Positions 1 to 6,074 of a stretch of DNA of 6,074 nt are shown in pieces (position 1 is the first letter of the stretch; every line of letters begins with the position of its first letter). Under the pieces are notes generated by a model. That model searched no databases. It was not told the origin of the DNA and worked only from the letters and a program-made list of their open reading frames with translations. The translations under genes were made by a program, and so were the position numbers. This DNA is from Lachnospiraceae bacterium (GTDB lineage: Bacteria; Bacillota; Clostridia; Lachnospirales; Lachnospiraceae): positions 1 to 6,074 of the forward strand of contig JAGCXJ010000276.1 of the NCBI GenBank assembly GCA_017961385.1, given 5' to 3'.

Positions 1-626
1 CTCACTGCATTTTTGAATATATATATTTTGCAAGACTAGATTCACATATGGATAACATCAGTGTATATGATGCCAGGATAAAGGGCGGTATGGCGCTTGC
101 AAAGAGATACCCGGTTGAGGCTGATGTAGTAACGGGAGTACCCGAATCGGGTCTTACCGCAGCTGTAGGATATTCAAAGTTTTCCGGGATACCTTTTATC
201 CCTGCGTTTAACAAGAACAGCTACGTGGGCAGGACATTCATTAAGCCGACCCAGTCAGAGAGAGCATCGGCCGTTCACATGAAGCTGAGTGTTATCGAAA
301 GTGTTGTGAAAAACAAAAGGATCGTTCTGATAGATGATTCCATAGTAAGAGGGACAACAATCGCGGGACTCATCAAGATGATGAGAAAGGCAGGGGCTCT
401 GGAAGTGCATGTAAGGATAAGCTCTCCTGCGTTTTTGTATCCCTGCTTTTACGGCACGGATGTCCCGGACAACTCGCAGCTTATCGCGAGCGAGCATTCC
501 ACGGAACAGATAAGGGTTCAGATAGGAGCGGATTCGCTCGAATATATGCATATAGAGGATTTTGAACAGATGACAGGCGACCTTGAGATATGCAAGGCCT
601 GCTTTGACGGTCAGTATCCCGTTTAG
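1..626 (+). CDS. purF: Amidophosphoribosyltransferase (glutamine PRPP amidotransferase), C-terminal part, 5'-truncated by window edge
   Basis: This is the C-terminal, phosphoribosyltransferase half of PurF, which makes 5-phosphoribosylamine from PRPP and glutamine in the first step of purine synthesis. The frame is open from the first complete codon at base 3, so about 207 residues are visible and the start codon lies upstream; the ATG at 48 is internal. Seen in order: CIFEYIYFAR (from base 6), the mobile PRPP loop KNSYVGRTFIKP (213-248), the PRPP-binding motif VLIDDSIVRGTT (324-359), YPCFYGTD, and a C-terminal CKACF. Four cysteines (codons at 6, 444, 591, 600) match the Fe-S cluster ligands of Bacillus subtilis PurF, so an oxygen-sensitive Fe-S enzyme is inferred. 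The protein ends soon after CKACFDGQYP, without the tail of the Bacillus enzyme. Leu replaces the usual Pro in FARPDS. The gene ends in tandem stops (TAG TAA), 15 nt before carA. Confidence 0.96.
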   Translation, partial: HCIFEYIYFARLDSHMDNISVYDARIKGGMALAKRYPVEADVVTGVPESGLTAAVGYSKFSGIPFIPAFNKNSYVGRTFIKPTQSERASAVHMKLSVIESVVKNKRIVLIDDSIVRGTTIAGLIKMMRKAGALEVHVRISSPAFLYPCFYGTDVPDNSQLIASEHSTEQIRVQIGADSLEYMHIEDFEQMTGDLEICKACFDGQYPV

Positions 627-641
627 TAAAAGGAAAGAGCA

Positions 642-1739
642 ATGAAAAGAAAGATCATACTTGAGGACGGAAGTGAATTTTTAGGAGAAGGATTCGGCTC
701 CGAGAGCGACAAGACAGTTGAGCTGGTATTCAACACATCCATGGTTGGCTACCAGGAGATCATATCGGATCCGTCATATACCGGACAGGCTGTCGTTATG
801 ACATACCCGCTCATAGGAAACTACGGCATCAATGAGGATGACAATGAGACCAGGCATCCTTCGATATCGGGACTGATCGTAAGACAGTACTGCGATGAGC
901 CGTCCAATTTCAGATGCAGCGAGACACTCTCCCAGACAATGAAAAGATATGATATCGCAGGAATAAGCGGCATTGATACCAGAAAGCTCACAAGACACAT
1001 AAGAGACTACGGAAGCTGCAAGGCATGCATCGTATCCGAGGATACCGATACACAAAGCGCTTTAGAGAAACTAAAGAGTACTGAACTTGACAGGGATGTT
1101 GTATCAAAGGTAAGTACTGACAGGACATACAGCGCGGGAATGATAGACAATGCAAGCAGACATATCGTTGCCATTGACTGCGGAATGAAAAGAAACATTC
1201 TAAGAGAACTTAGTGCGAGAGGATGCAGGATAACTGTCGTGCCTTTTGATACGAGCGCAGAGGCTATCCTTGATCTTTCACCTGACGGACTCTTTGTATC
1301 AAACGGACCCGGAGATCCCGAGGATGTAAAGGATACGATTAACACTGTTAAAAATCTGATAGGAAAGCTGCCCATCTTCGGGATATGCCTTGGCCATCAG
1401 ATCATTTCTCTTGCGTACGGCGCAAAGACGTACAACCTCAAATTCGGCCACAGAGGCGGAAATCATCCCGTAAGAAATCTCAAAACAGATAAGATAGAGA
1501 TAACATCGCAGAACCATTCCTATGCAGTCGATACAGACAGCTTAAAGGGAACAGGTTTAGAGGTCACGCATATAAACATATTAGATAACACGGTTGAGGG
1601 AATGGAATGCACAAAGGATAGGGTATTCAGCGTGCAGTATCATCCCGAGAGCGCTCCGGGACCTCAGGACAGCTCATATCTTTTTGATGAGTTTCTAAAT
1701 ATGATAGATGAAAGCGTTAAGGAGGGTAAAGATGCCTAA
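642..1739 (+). CDS. carA: Carbamoyl phosphate synthetase small subunit (glutamine amidotransferase)
   Basis: CarA hydrolyses glutamine and passes the ammonia through a tunnel to CarB for carbamoyl phosphate, the precursor of pyrimidines and arginine. The 365 residues are a normal family length. The N-terminal CarA-specific domain (about 1-170) carries LVFNTSMVGYQEIISDPSY (28-46) and YPLIGNYG (55-62). The class I glutaminase domain (about 174-358) carries NGPGDP (221-226), GICLGHQ with the nucleophile Cys249, GHRGGNHPV (269-277), SQNHSYAVD (289-297) and YHPESAPGP with His334 and Glu336. The full catalytic triad is therefore present. The ATG at 642 follows an AGGA site at 631-634, and the next residues (MKRKIILEDG) align with the usual CarA N-terminus. 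It sits 15 nt after purF and overlaps carB by 8 nt, so translation with carB is probably coupled. The sequence does not say whether this enzyme serves pyrimidines, arginine or both; no PyrR-type leader is visible in the window. Confidence 0.97.
   Translation: MKRKIILEDGSEFLGEGFGSESDKTVELVFNTSMVGYQEIISDPSYTGQAVVMTYPLIGNYGINEDDNETRHPSISGLIVRQYCDEPSNFRCSETLSQTMKRYDIAGISGIDTRKLTRHIRDYGSCKACIVSEDTDTQSALEKLKSTELDRDVVSKVSTDRTYSAGMIDNASRHIVAIDCGMKRNILRELSARGCRITVVPFDTSAEAILDLSPDGLFVSNGPGDPEDVKDTINTVKNLIGKLPIFGICLGHQIISLAYGAKTYNLKFGHRGGNHPVRNLKTDKIEITSQNHSYAVDTDSLKGTGLEVTHINILDNTVEGMECTKDRVFSVQYHPESAPGPQDSSYLFDEFLNMIDESVKEGKDA
1719..1725 (+). promoter_or_regulatory. Ribosome binding site that fixes the carB start
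   Basis: AAGGAGG lies inside the last codons of carA and 6 nt before the ATG at 1732, an ideal spacing. It supports MPKRRDIKKILVIGSGP as the carB N-terminus. The in-frame ATG at 1708 has no comparable site in front of it. Confidence 0.85.
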
Positions 1740-4700
1740 ACGTAGAGATATAAAAAAGATCCTTGTCATAGGATCGGGACCTATCGTCATAGGTCAGGCT
1801 GCGGAATTTGACTATGCGGGAACGCAGGCCTGTCTGTCGCTTCGGGAAGAAGGATACGAGGTTATACTGTGCAACTCAAATCCTGCAACGATAATGACAG
1901 ATGAGGCGATAGCAGACAAGGTCTATATGGAGCCACTGACTCTTGAATTCATCGCAAAGATAATAAGGATGGAAAGACCTGATGCGATACTACCCGGAAT
2001 AGGCGGCCAGACAGGATTAAACCTTGCGATGCAGCTTGAAAAGAAGGGCATCTTAAAGGAATGCCGTGTAGAGCTTCTGGGAACCAGGACAGAGAGCATA
2101 GAAAGAGCCGAGGACAGGGAGCTGTTTAAGGAGCTTTGCATAAACTTAGGCGAACCGGTGCTTCCTTCAATGATAGCAGAGAGCATGCAGGAAGGATTGG
2201 ATGCTGCCGAAAAGATAGGCTACCCCGTTGTAATAAGACCTGCCTTTACACTGGGAGGAACGGGAGGAGGCTTTGCCGAAAACGTAAACGAGTTCAAGGA
2301 GATAATGAAAAATGCCCTTGCTCTGTCACCTGTTCACCAGGTACTGGTTGAAAAGAGCGTAAAGGGCTACAAGGAGATAGAGTACGAAGTGATGCGTGAC
2401 GCCAATGATACGGCTATCACCGTCTGCAACATGGAAAACATAGATCCCGTAGGAATACATACGGGGGATTCCATCGTCGTATGTCCGTCTCAGACTCTTA
2501 CCAACAAGGAATATCACATGCTGCGTGACAGCGCGTTAAAGATAATAAGAGCGCTCAAGATAGAAGGCGGCTGCAATGTCCAGTTCGCACTCGATCCCAA
2601 GTCATTCAAGTACTATCTTATCGAAGTAAATCCAAGGGTATCGAGATCGAGCGCACTCGCATCAAAGGCAAGCGGCTATCCCATAGCCAGGGTTTACGCA
2701 CAGATAAGCGTAGGCATGCGTCTTGATGAGATAATGCTCGCAAACACTCCTGCCAGCTTTGAACCCGCGCTTGACTATGTAGTATCAAAGATGCCGAGAT
2801 TTCCGTTTGACAAGTTTAACGATGCGAACAATTCACTCAGCACCCAGATGAAGGCAACGGGTGAAGTCATGAGTGTCGGCAGGACTGTAGAAGAGAGTCT
2901 CTTAAAGGCCATAAGAAGTCTCGAAGTGGGTGTATTTCATCTGTACAGCCATAAGTTTGATGATTATTCGATGGATGAGCTGGCCGATTATATCGCTATC
3001 GGAACGGATGACCGTATCTATGCCATAGCTCAGATGCTGAGAATGGGATGCGAGACAGAAAGGATCGCAAAGATAACGGGCATCGATGTCTTCTTCATAC
3101 GAAAGCTTAAGAATATCGTCGATATGGAAAAGACGGTAGCTGAAAATATAAATGATAAAGACACGCTCTTTAAAGCAAAGAAGATGGGCTTTTCCGATAA
3201 GGAGATAGGTAAGCTTTGGAAAAGGGATGCCCATGAGATATTTGATCTAAGAAACAGCTTAGGGATAAAGCCCGTCTATAAGATGATAGATACGTGCGCT
3301 TCGGAGTTTGAGAGCTATATCCCGTATTTTTATTCAACATACGAGGATGAGAACGAATCTGTCATATCAGACAGGAAAAAGATAATAGTCTTAGGCTCAG
3401 GCCCCATAAGGATAGGCCAGGGTGTCGAATTTGACTATTCCACCGTGCATGCGGTAAAGACCATAAAGGCATCGGGGTATGAAGCCATAATCATAAACAA
3501 CAACCCCGAGACCGTTTCGACCGACTATACGACAAGCGACAAGCTCTACTTTGAGCCGCTCTGCGTAGAGGATGTGATGAACATCGTCGAGATGGAAAAG
3601 CCTGAAGGTGTCATAGCGATCCTCGGAGGTCAGACTGCAATAAATCTGGCAGAACCCCTAAAGGAATACGGCGTAAGGATAATAGGCACCGACTGCAATG
3701 CCATTGAAAAGGCAGAAGACAGAGACCTGTTTGAAAAGCTGCTTATCGAGCTTGATATACCCCAGCCAAAAGGAGTTGCTGTCACAAATATCGAAGACGG
3801 CGTAAAGGTAGCGCAGGAGATAGGCTATCCGGTGCTCGTGCGTCCGAGCTTTGTTCTCGGCGGAAGAGCAATGCAGATAGTCTCAAAGGAAGCCGATATG
3901 AGGCATTATCTCAAGACTGCCGTTGAAGTGGACGAAGACAAGCCGGTGCTTGTCGATAAGTATATAAGAGGCAAGGAAGTGGAAGTCGATGCGATATGCG
4001 ACGGTCACGATGTATTCGTTCCCGGCATAATGGAGCTTGTCGAGAGGACAGGCGTGCACTCTGGCGACTCCATAAGCGTATATCCGACATTCTCGATATC
4101 CGACAGGGTCAAAGGCACCATCCTTCAGTATACAAAGAAGCTGGGCATTGGGATAGGCATAGTAGGCTTATATAACATCCAGTTCATAGTCGATGAGAAT
4201 GAAAACGTATATATCATCGAGGTAAATCCCAGATCGTCAAGGACAGTCCCTTTCCTTTCAAAGGCAACGGGATACTCTCTTGCGGATATAGCGACTCTTG
4301 TTATCCTGGGAGTCAGCCTAAAGGAGCAGGGCATATTTGAACTCTACCCCAAGGAAAGAGACAGGTGGTGCGTAAAGGCACCCGCATTCTCCTTTGCAAA
4401 GCTAAAGGGAATGGATGCATATCTTTCTCCCGAGATGAAATCGACTGGTGAAGCCATAGGCTATGACAAGACTCTTCACAGAGCGATGTACAAGGCTCTC
4501 ATCGCATCAGGAATAAAGCTTCAGAACTACGGCACCGTCATGGTAACTCTTGCGGACGAGGACAAGGCAGAGGCTCTTCCCCTTATAAAGCGATTCTATG
4601 ACATGGGCTTTAACATCGAGGCTACGATCGGAACCGCGGACTTTTTAAAGGAGCACGGCATACGTACCAGGGTGCGTCATAAGCTCAGTGAAGGCAGCAT

Positions 4701-4908
4701 CGAGATACTCGAATCGATCAGAGCAGGATATGTAAGCTACGTGATAAATACCAGAGCGATACTGTCCGGCATCCACTACGAGGACGGCGTAGCCATAAGA
4801 AGATGCGCGATAGAAAACAATGTCACGATGTTCACAAGCCTTGATACAGTCGCTGTTTTACTGGATGTTTTAGAGGAGCAGACGATAAAGGTTTCAACAA
4901 TTTTTTAA
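1732..4908 (+). CDS. carB: Carbamoyl phosphate synthetase large subunit
   Basis: CarB joins bicarbonate, ammonia from CarA and two ATP into carbamoyl phosphate. The product is 1058 residues from the ATG at 1732, typical for the family. The first ATP-grasp half (about 1-400, carboxyphosphate synthesis) begins ILVIGSGPIVIGQ and carries RPAFTLGGTGGG (169-180), Q284 and EVNPRVSRSS (298-307). An oligomerisation region follows (about 400-545). The second half (about 549-930, carbamoyl phosphate synthesis) repeats the pattern with IIVLGSGPIRIGQ, RPSFVLGGRAMQ (704-715) and EVNPRSSRT (830-838). The C-terminal MGS-like allosteric domain (about 934-1058) has IGTADFLKEHGI, Lys984 in HKLSEG, and VINT (1004-1007), positions matching the nucleotide-effector site of Escherichia coli CarB. 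UMP- or IMP-type control is thus plausible but not shown. A start at 1708 would add eight residues that match nothing in the family. No frameshift or lost key residue was seen. Confidence 0.97.
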   Translation: MPKRRDIKKILVIGSGPIVIGQAAEFDYAGTQACLSLREEGYEVILCNSNPATIMTDEAIADKVYMEPLTLEFIAKIIRMERPDAILPGIGGQTGLNLAMQLEKKGILKECRVELLGTRTESIERAEDRELFKELCINLGEPVLPSMIAESMQEGLDAAEKIGYPVVIRPAFTLGGTGGGFAENVNEFKEIMKNALALSPVHQVLVEKSVKGYKEIEYEVMRDANDTAITVCNMENIDPVGIHTGDSIVVCPSQTLTNKEYHMLRDSALKIIRALKIEGGCNVQFALDPKSFKYYLIEVNPRVSRSSALASKASGYPIARVYAQISVGMRLDEIMLANTPASFEPALDYVVSKMPRFPFDKFNDANNSLSTQMKATGEVMSVGRTVEESLLKAIRSLEVGVFHLYSHKFDDYSMDELADYIAIGTDDRIYAIAQMLRMGCETERIAKITGIDVFFIRKLKNIVDMEKTVAENINDKDTLFKAKKMGFSDKEIGKLWKRDAHEIFDLRNSLGIKPVYKMIDTCASEFESYIPYFYSTYEDENESVISDRKKIIVLGSGPIRIGQGVEFDYSTVHAVKTIKASGYEAIIINNNPETVSTDYTTSDKLYFEPLCVEDVMNIVEMEKPEGVIAILGGQTAINLAEPLKEYGVRIIGTDCNAIEKAEDRDLFEKLLIELDIPQPKGVAVTNIEDGVKVAQEIGYPVLVRPSFVLGGRAMQIVSKEADMRHYLKTAVEVDEDKPVLVDKYIRGKEVEVDAICDGHDVFVPGIMELVERTGVHSGDSISVYPTFSISDRVKGTILQYTKKLGIGIGIVGLYNIQFIVDENENVYIIEVNPRSSRTVPFLSKATGYSLADIATLVILGVSLKEQGIFELYPKERDRWCVKAPAFSFAKLKGMDAYLSPEMKSTGEAIGYDKTLHRAMYKALIASGIKLQNYGTVMVTLADEDKAEALPLIKRFYDMGFNIEATIGTADFLKEHGIRTRVRHKLSEGSIEILESIRAGYVSYVINTRAILSGIHYEDGVAIRRCAIENNVTMFTSLDTVAVLLDVLEEQTIKVSTIF

Positions 4909-4920
4909 AAATTTAAAAAA
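4901..4920. repeat. A/T-only inverted repeat over the carB stop codon; possible UP element
   Basis: TTTTTTAAA (4901-4909) and TTTAAAAAA (4912-4920) form a perfect 9-bp inverted repeat with a 2-nt spacer, and the carB TAA (4906-4908) lies in the left arm. If transcription from the promoter at 4926-4954 starts near 4961, this stretch falls at about -60 to -41, where an A/T-rich UP element would contact the RNA polymerase alpha subunit. That role is inferred from position and composition only. Confidence 0.5.
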
Positions 4921-4925
4921 ATGTG

Positions 4926-4954
4926 TTGCCAAGTAATTTTCAAAAGAGTATAGT
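4926..4954 (+). promoter_or_regulatory. Sigma-A-type promoter (P1) upstream of glnN
   Basis: TTGCCA (4926-4931) and TATAGT (4949-4954) each match five of six consensus bases and are exactly 17 nt apart. An A/T-only tract lies directly upstream. The start site is predicted near 4961, giving a leader of about 126 nt before glnN with the terminator hairpin near its 5' end. It is predicted from sequence alone and could be a chance match in A/T-rich DNA, although the spacing and upstream tract argue for it. Confidence 0.6.
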
Positions 4955-4972
4955 ACGACACAGAAAAGCAAA

Positions 4973-5011
4973 GGCGCTTTGACCAGCTGGTCGAAGCGCC
5001 CTTTTCTTTTT
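4973..5011 (+). terminator. Rho-independent terminator between carB and glnN
   Basis: The arms GGCGCTTTGACC (4973-4984) and GGTCGAAGCGCC (4989-5000) form a 12-bp stem with one U-G wobble around an AGCU tetraloop, followed by CTTTTCTTTTT (5001-5011). It lies 64 nt after the carB stop and would end the purF-carA-carB transcript. It also lies only about 12 nt after the start site predicted for promoter P1, so it may instead, or in addition, act as a terminator in the glnN leader. An A-rich flank upstream (AAAAGCAAA) could make it weakly active on the other strand. Confidence 0.85.
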
Positions 5012-5031
5012 AAGAAAAAAGCAAAACGGTT

Positions 5032-5062
5032 TTGATTCGGGTGGCGCGGATCCGGATATAAA
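5032..5062 (+). promoter_or_regulatory. Possible second, weaker glnN promoter (P2)
   Basis: TTGATT (5032-5037) and TATAAA (5057-5062) match four and five of six consensus bases but are 19 nt apart, longer than ideal. Transcription would start near 5069, after the terminator, with an 18-nt leader that just includes the ribosome binding site. The spacer contains the palindrome CGGATCCG (5047-5054), which might be a protein site or chance. This is the alternative to P1 for glnN expression. Confidence 0.3.
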
Positions 5063-5073
5063 GACCAACAGAA

Positions 5074-5080
5074 AAGGAGG
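5074..5080 (+). promoter_or_regulatory. Strong ribosome binding site of glnN
   Basis: AAGGAGG is followed by six A residues and the ATG at 5087. The match to the 16S rRNA tail and the unstructured A-run suggest very efficient initiation, which fits an abundant enzyme such as glutamine synthetase. It fixes the start of the gene. Confidence 0.85.
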
Positions 5081-5086
5081 AAAAAA

Positions 5087-6074
5087 ATGGAAAGCACAAT
5101 CCCTGAACTTTTCGGAAGTCTTGTATTCAGCGATAAGATCATGAGAGAAAAACTTCCGAAAGACATGTACAAGGCACTGAGGAAGACGATCGATAATAAT
5201 ACCCACCTTGAACTCGATGTAGCAAATGCGGTAGCGGTCGCAATGAAGGAATGGGCAGTAGAGAACGGAGCAACACACTTCACTCACTGGTTCCAGCCGA
5301 TGACAGGCTACACTGCAGAAAAGCATGACAGTTTCATCTGCCCCGTTGAAAACGGTGAGATCATAATGGATTTCTCAGGCAAGGAACTGGTAAAGGGCGA
5401 GCCCGATGCATCAAGCTTCCCTTCAGGAGGAATAAGAGCAACATTCGAGGCAAGAGGATACACAGCATGGGATCCTACCAGCCCGGCATTCATAAAGGAC
5501 AAGACATTATACATTCCTACGGCATTCTGCTCATACAGCGGAGAAGCACTTGATAAAAAAACTCCACTTTTAAGATCGATGGATGCGATCAGCAAGGAAG
5601 CGGTAAAGATCTTAAAGCTCCTTGGAAAGGAAGACGTAACAAACGTTCTTACGACCGTAGGACCGGAACAGGAATACTTCTTAATAGATAAAAAGGATTA
5701 CAGAAGAAGAAAGGATCTCATCTTTACCGGAAGAACGCTTCTGGGTGCACCTGCTCCCAAGGGTCAGGAGATGGATGATCACTACTTCGGAAATCTCAAG
5801 CCCAGGGTTGCGGCATATATGCATGATCTTGACGAGGAACTGTGGAAGCTCGGAATCCCCGCAAAGACAAAGCATAACGAGGTAGCACCCAGCCAGCATG
5901 AGCTAGCACCTGTGTTTGATACAACTAACGTAGCGGTAGATCATAACCAGCTTACGATGGAGATAATGAAGAAGGTCGCTGAAAAGCACGGATACATGTG
6001 CCTGCTTCATGAGAAGCCCTTCGCAGGGATAAACGGTTCAGGAAAGCATAACAACTGGTCGCTAACGTCCAATA
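5087..6074 (+). CDS. glnN: Glutamine synthetase type III, N-terminal part, 3'-truncated by window edge
   Basis: This enzyme makes glutamine from glutamate, ammonia and ATP in the cytoplasm. The visible 329 residues are about half of a type III synthetase (family length around 700). Type III is shown by its own N-terminal domain and signatures: THWFQP (66-71) with TAEKHDSF, SFPSGGIRATFEARGYTAWD, and DDHYFG (230-235). Catalytic-domain motifs follow: GPEQEYFL (192-199; Glu194 and Glu196 likely bind metal), NEVAPSQHELAP (264-275; Glu265 and Glu272 correspond to metal and substrate ligands of other synthetases) and HEKPFAGINGSGKHNNWS (308-325). Types I and II lack these forms. The N-terminus is about 25 residues shorter than Bacteroides GlnN as recalled, but the strong ribosome binding site supports this start. 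The reading frame is open to the window end. The gene follows carB and supplies the glutamine used by PurF and CarA. It may be named glnA in some annotations. Confidence 0.95.
   Translation, partial: MESTIPELFGSLVFSDKIMREKLPKDMYKALRKTIDNNTHLELDVANAVAVAMKEWAVENGATHFTHWFQPMTGYTAEKHDSFICPVENGEIIMDFSGKELVKGEPDASSFPSGGIRATFEARGYTAWDPTSPAFIKDKTLYIPTAFCSYSGEALDKKTPLLRSMDAISKEAVKILKLLGKEDVTNVLTTVGPEQEYFLIDKKDYRRRKDLIFTGRTLLGAPAPKGQEMDDHYFGNLKPRVAAYMHDLDEELWKLGIPAKTKHNEVAPSQHELAPVFDTTNVAVDHNQLTMEIMKKVAEKHGYMCLLHEKPFAGINGSGKHNNWSLTSN

Noticed and set aside
48..626. A 192-residue gene starting at the ATG at 48
   Set aside because: The frame is open upstream to the window edge and encodes conserved PurF sequence (CIFEYIYFAR), so this ATG is an internal methionine.
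774..1517. Minus-strand open frames across carA (774-1055, 1007-1375, 1299-1517)
   Set aside because: They are antisense to a fully conserved carA and resemble no known protein.
1744..4262. A long direct repeat within carB (for example VIGSGPIVIGQ and VLGSGPIRIGQ)
   Set aside because: This is the ancient internal duplication of the two ATP-grasp halves found in all CarB proteins, not a recent repeat.
1923..4334. Other open frames within carB on both strands (for example 2136-2351 +, 2902-3234 -, 4125-4334 -)
   Set aside because: They are shadows of the conserved carB frame, with no family resemblance or ribosome binding site recognised.
4921..4953. A ten-codon leader peptide starting at the ATG at 4921
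   Set aside because: It has no ribosome binding site, lies inside the predicted promoter, and its codons show no glutamine, arginine or other regulatory run.
4920..4962. A GlnR/TnrA box (TGTNA-N7-TNACA)
   Set aside because: TGT and ACA elements exist but their spacing and flanking bases do not fit.
5042..5057. A sigma-54 promoter at TGGCGCGGATCCGGAT
   Set aside because: The -24-like TGGC is present but the required GC at the -12 element is missing.
4955..5086. ANTAR dual-hexaloop RNA target or another known glutamine-sensing riboswitch in the glnN leader
   Set aside because: Only one hairpin is present, with an AGCU tetraloop rather than a hexaloop with A at position 1 and G at position 4; I recognised no conserved riboswitch core.
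4894..5899. Minus-strand open frames over the carB-glnN gap and glnN (4894-5283, 4940-5326, 5308-5595, 5681-5899)
   Set aside because: They run through the terminator hairpin and antisense to conserved glnN; their low-complexity stretches come from the A/T runs.
1..6074. CRISPR arrays, insertion sequences, tRNA or rRNA genes
   Set aside because: No spaced repeats, transposase-like frames, or RNA-gene signatures were seen on either strand.

Overview
The window reads as core metabolism from a low-to-moderate GC Firmicute, most likely a Clostridia member of the Lachnospiraceae type. The reasons are heavy use of ATA for isoleucine and AGA/AGG for arginine, strong AGGAGG ribosome binding sites, an Fe-S-type PurF, and a type III glutamine synthetase. 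The family assignment is inference; no marker gene fixes it.

Layout, all on the + strand. Bases 1-626 are the 3' part of purF (glutamine PRPP amidotransferase), whose 5' end lies outside the window. Bases 642-1739 are carA and 1732-4908 are carB, the small and large subunits of carbamoyl phosphate synthetase; the two overlap by 8 nt. purF, carA and carB are tightly packed with no terminator between them and look like one operon. The only sizeable gene-free stretch is 4909-5086 (178 nt). From 5087 to the window end runs the N-terminal part of a type III glutamine synthetase (glnN), cut off by the window edge.

The genes share one theme. Glutamine synthetase makes glutamine, and PurF and CarA are the two glutamine amidotransferases that spend its amide nitrogen at the entry to purine synthesis and to pyrimidine/arginine synthesis. 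No mobile element, CRISPR array, tRNA or rRNA was seen.

The most interesting part is the carB-glnN gap. It holds an A/T-only inverted repeat over the carB stop codon, then a near-consensus promoter (TTGCCA, 17 nt, TATAGT). About 12 nt after the predicted start site comes a strong intrinsic terminator, still 76 nt before the glnN start codon. A second, weaker promoter-like pair lies after the terminator. Either the terminator simply ends the purF-carAB transcript and glnN uses the second promoter, or glnN has a leader controlled by premature termination. The sequence alone does not decide this.
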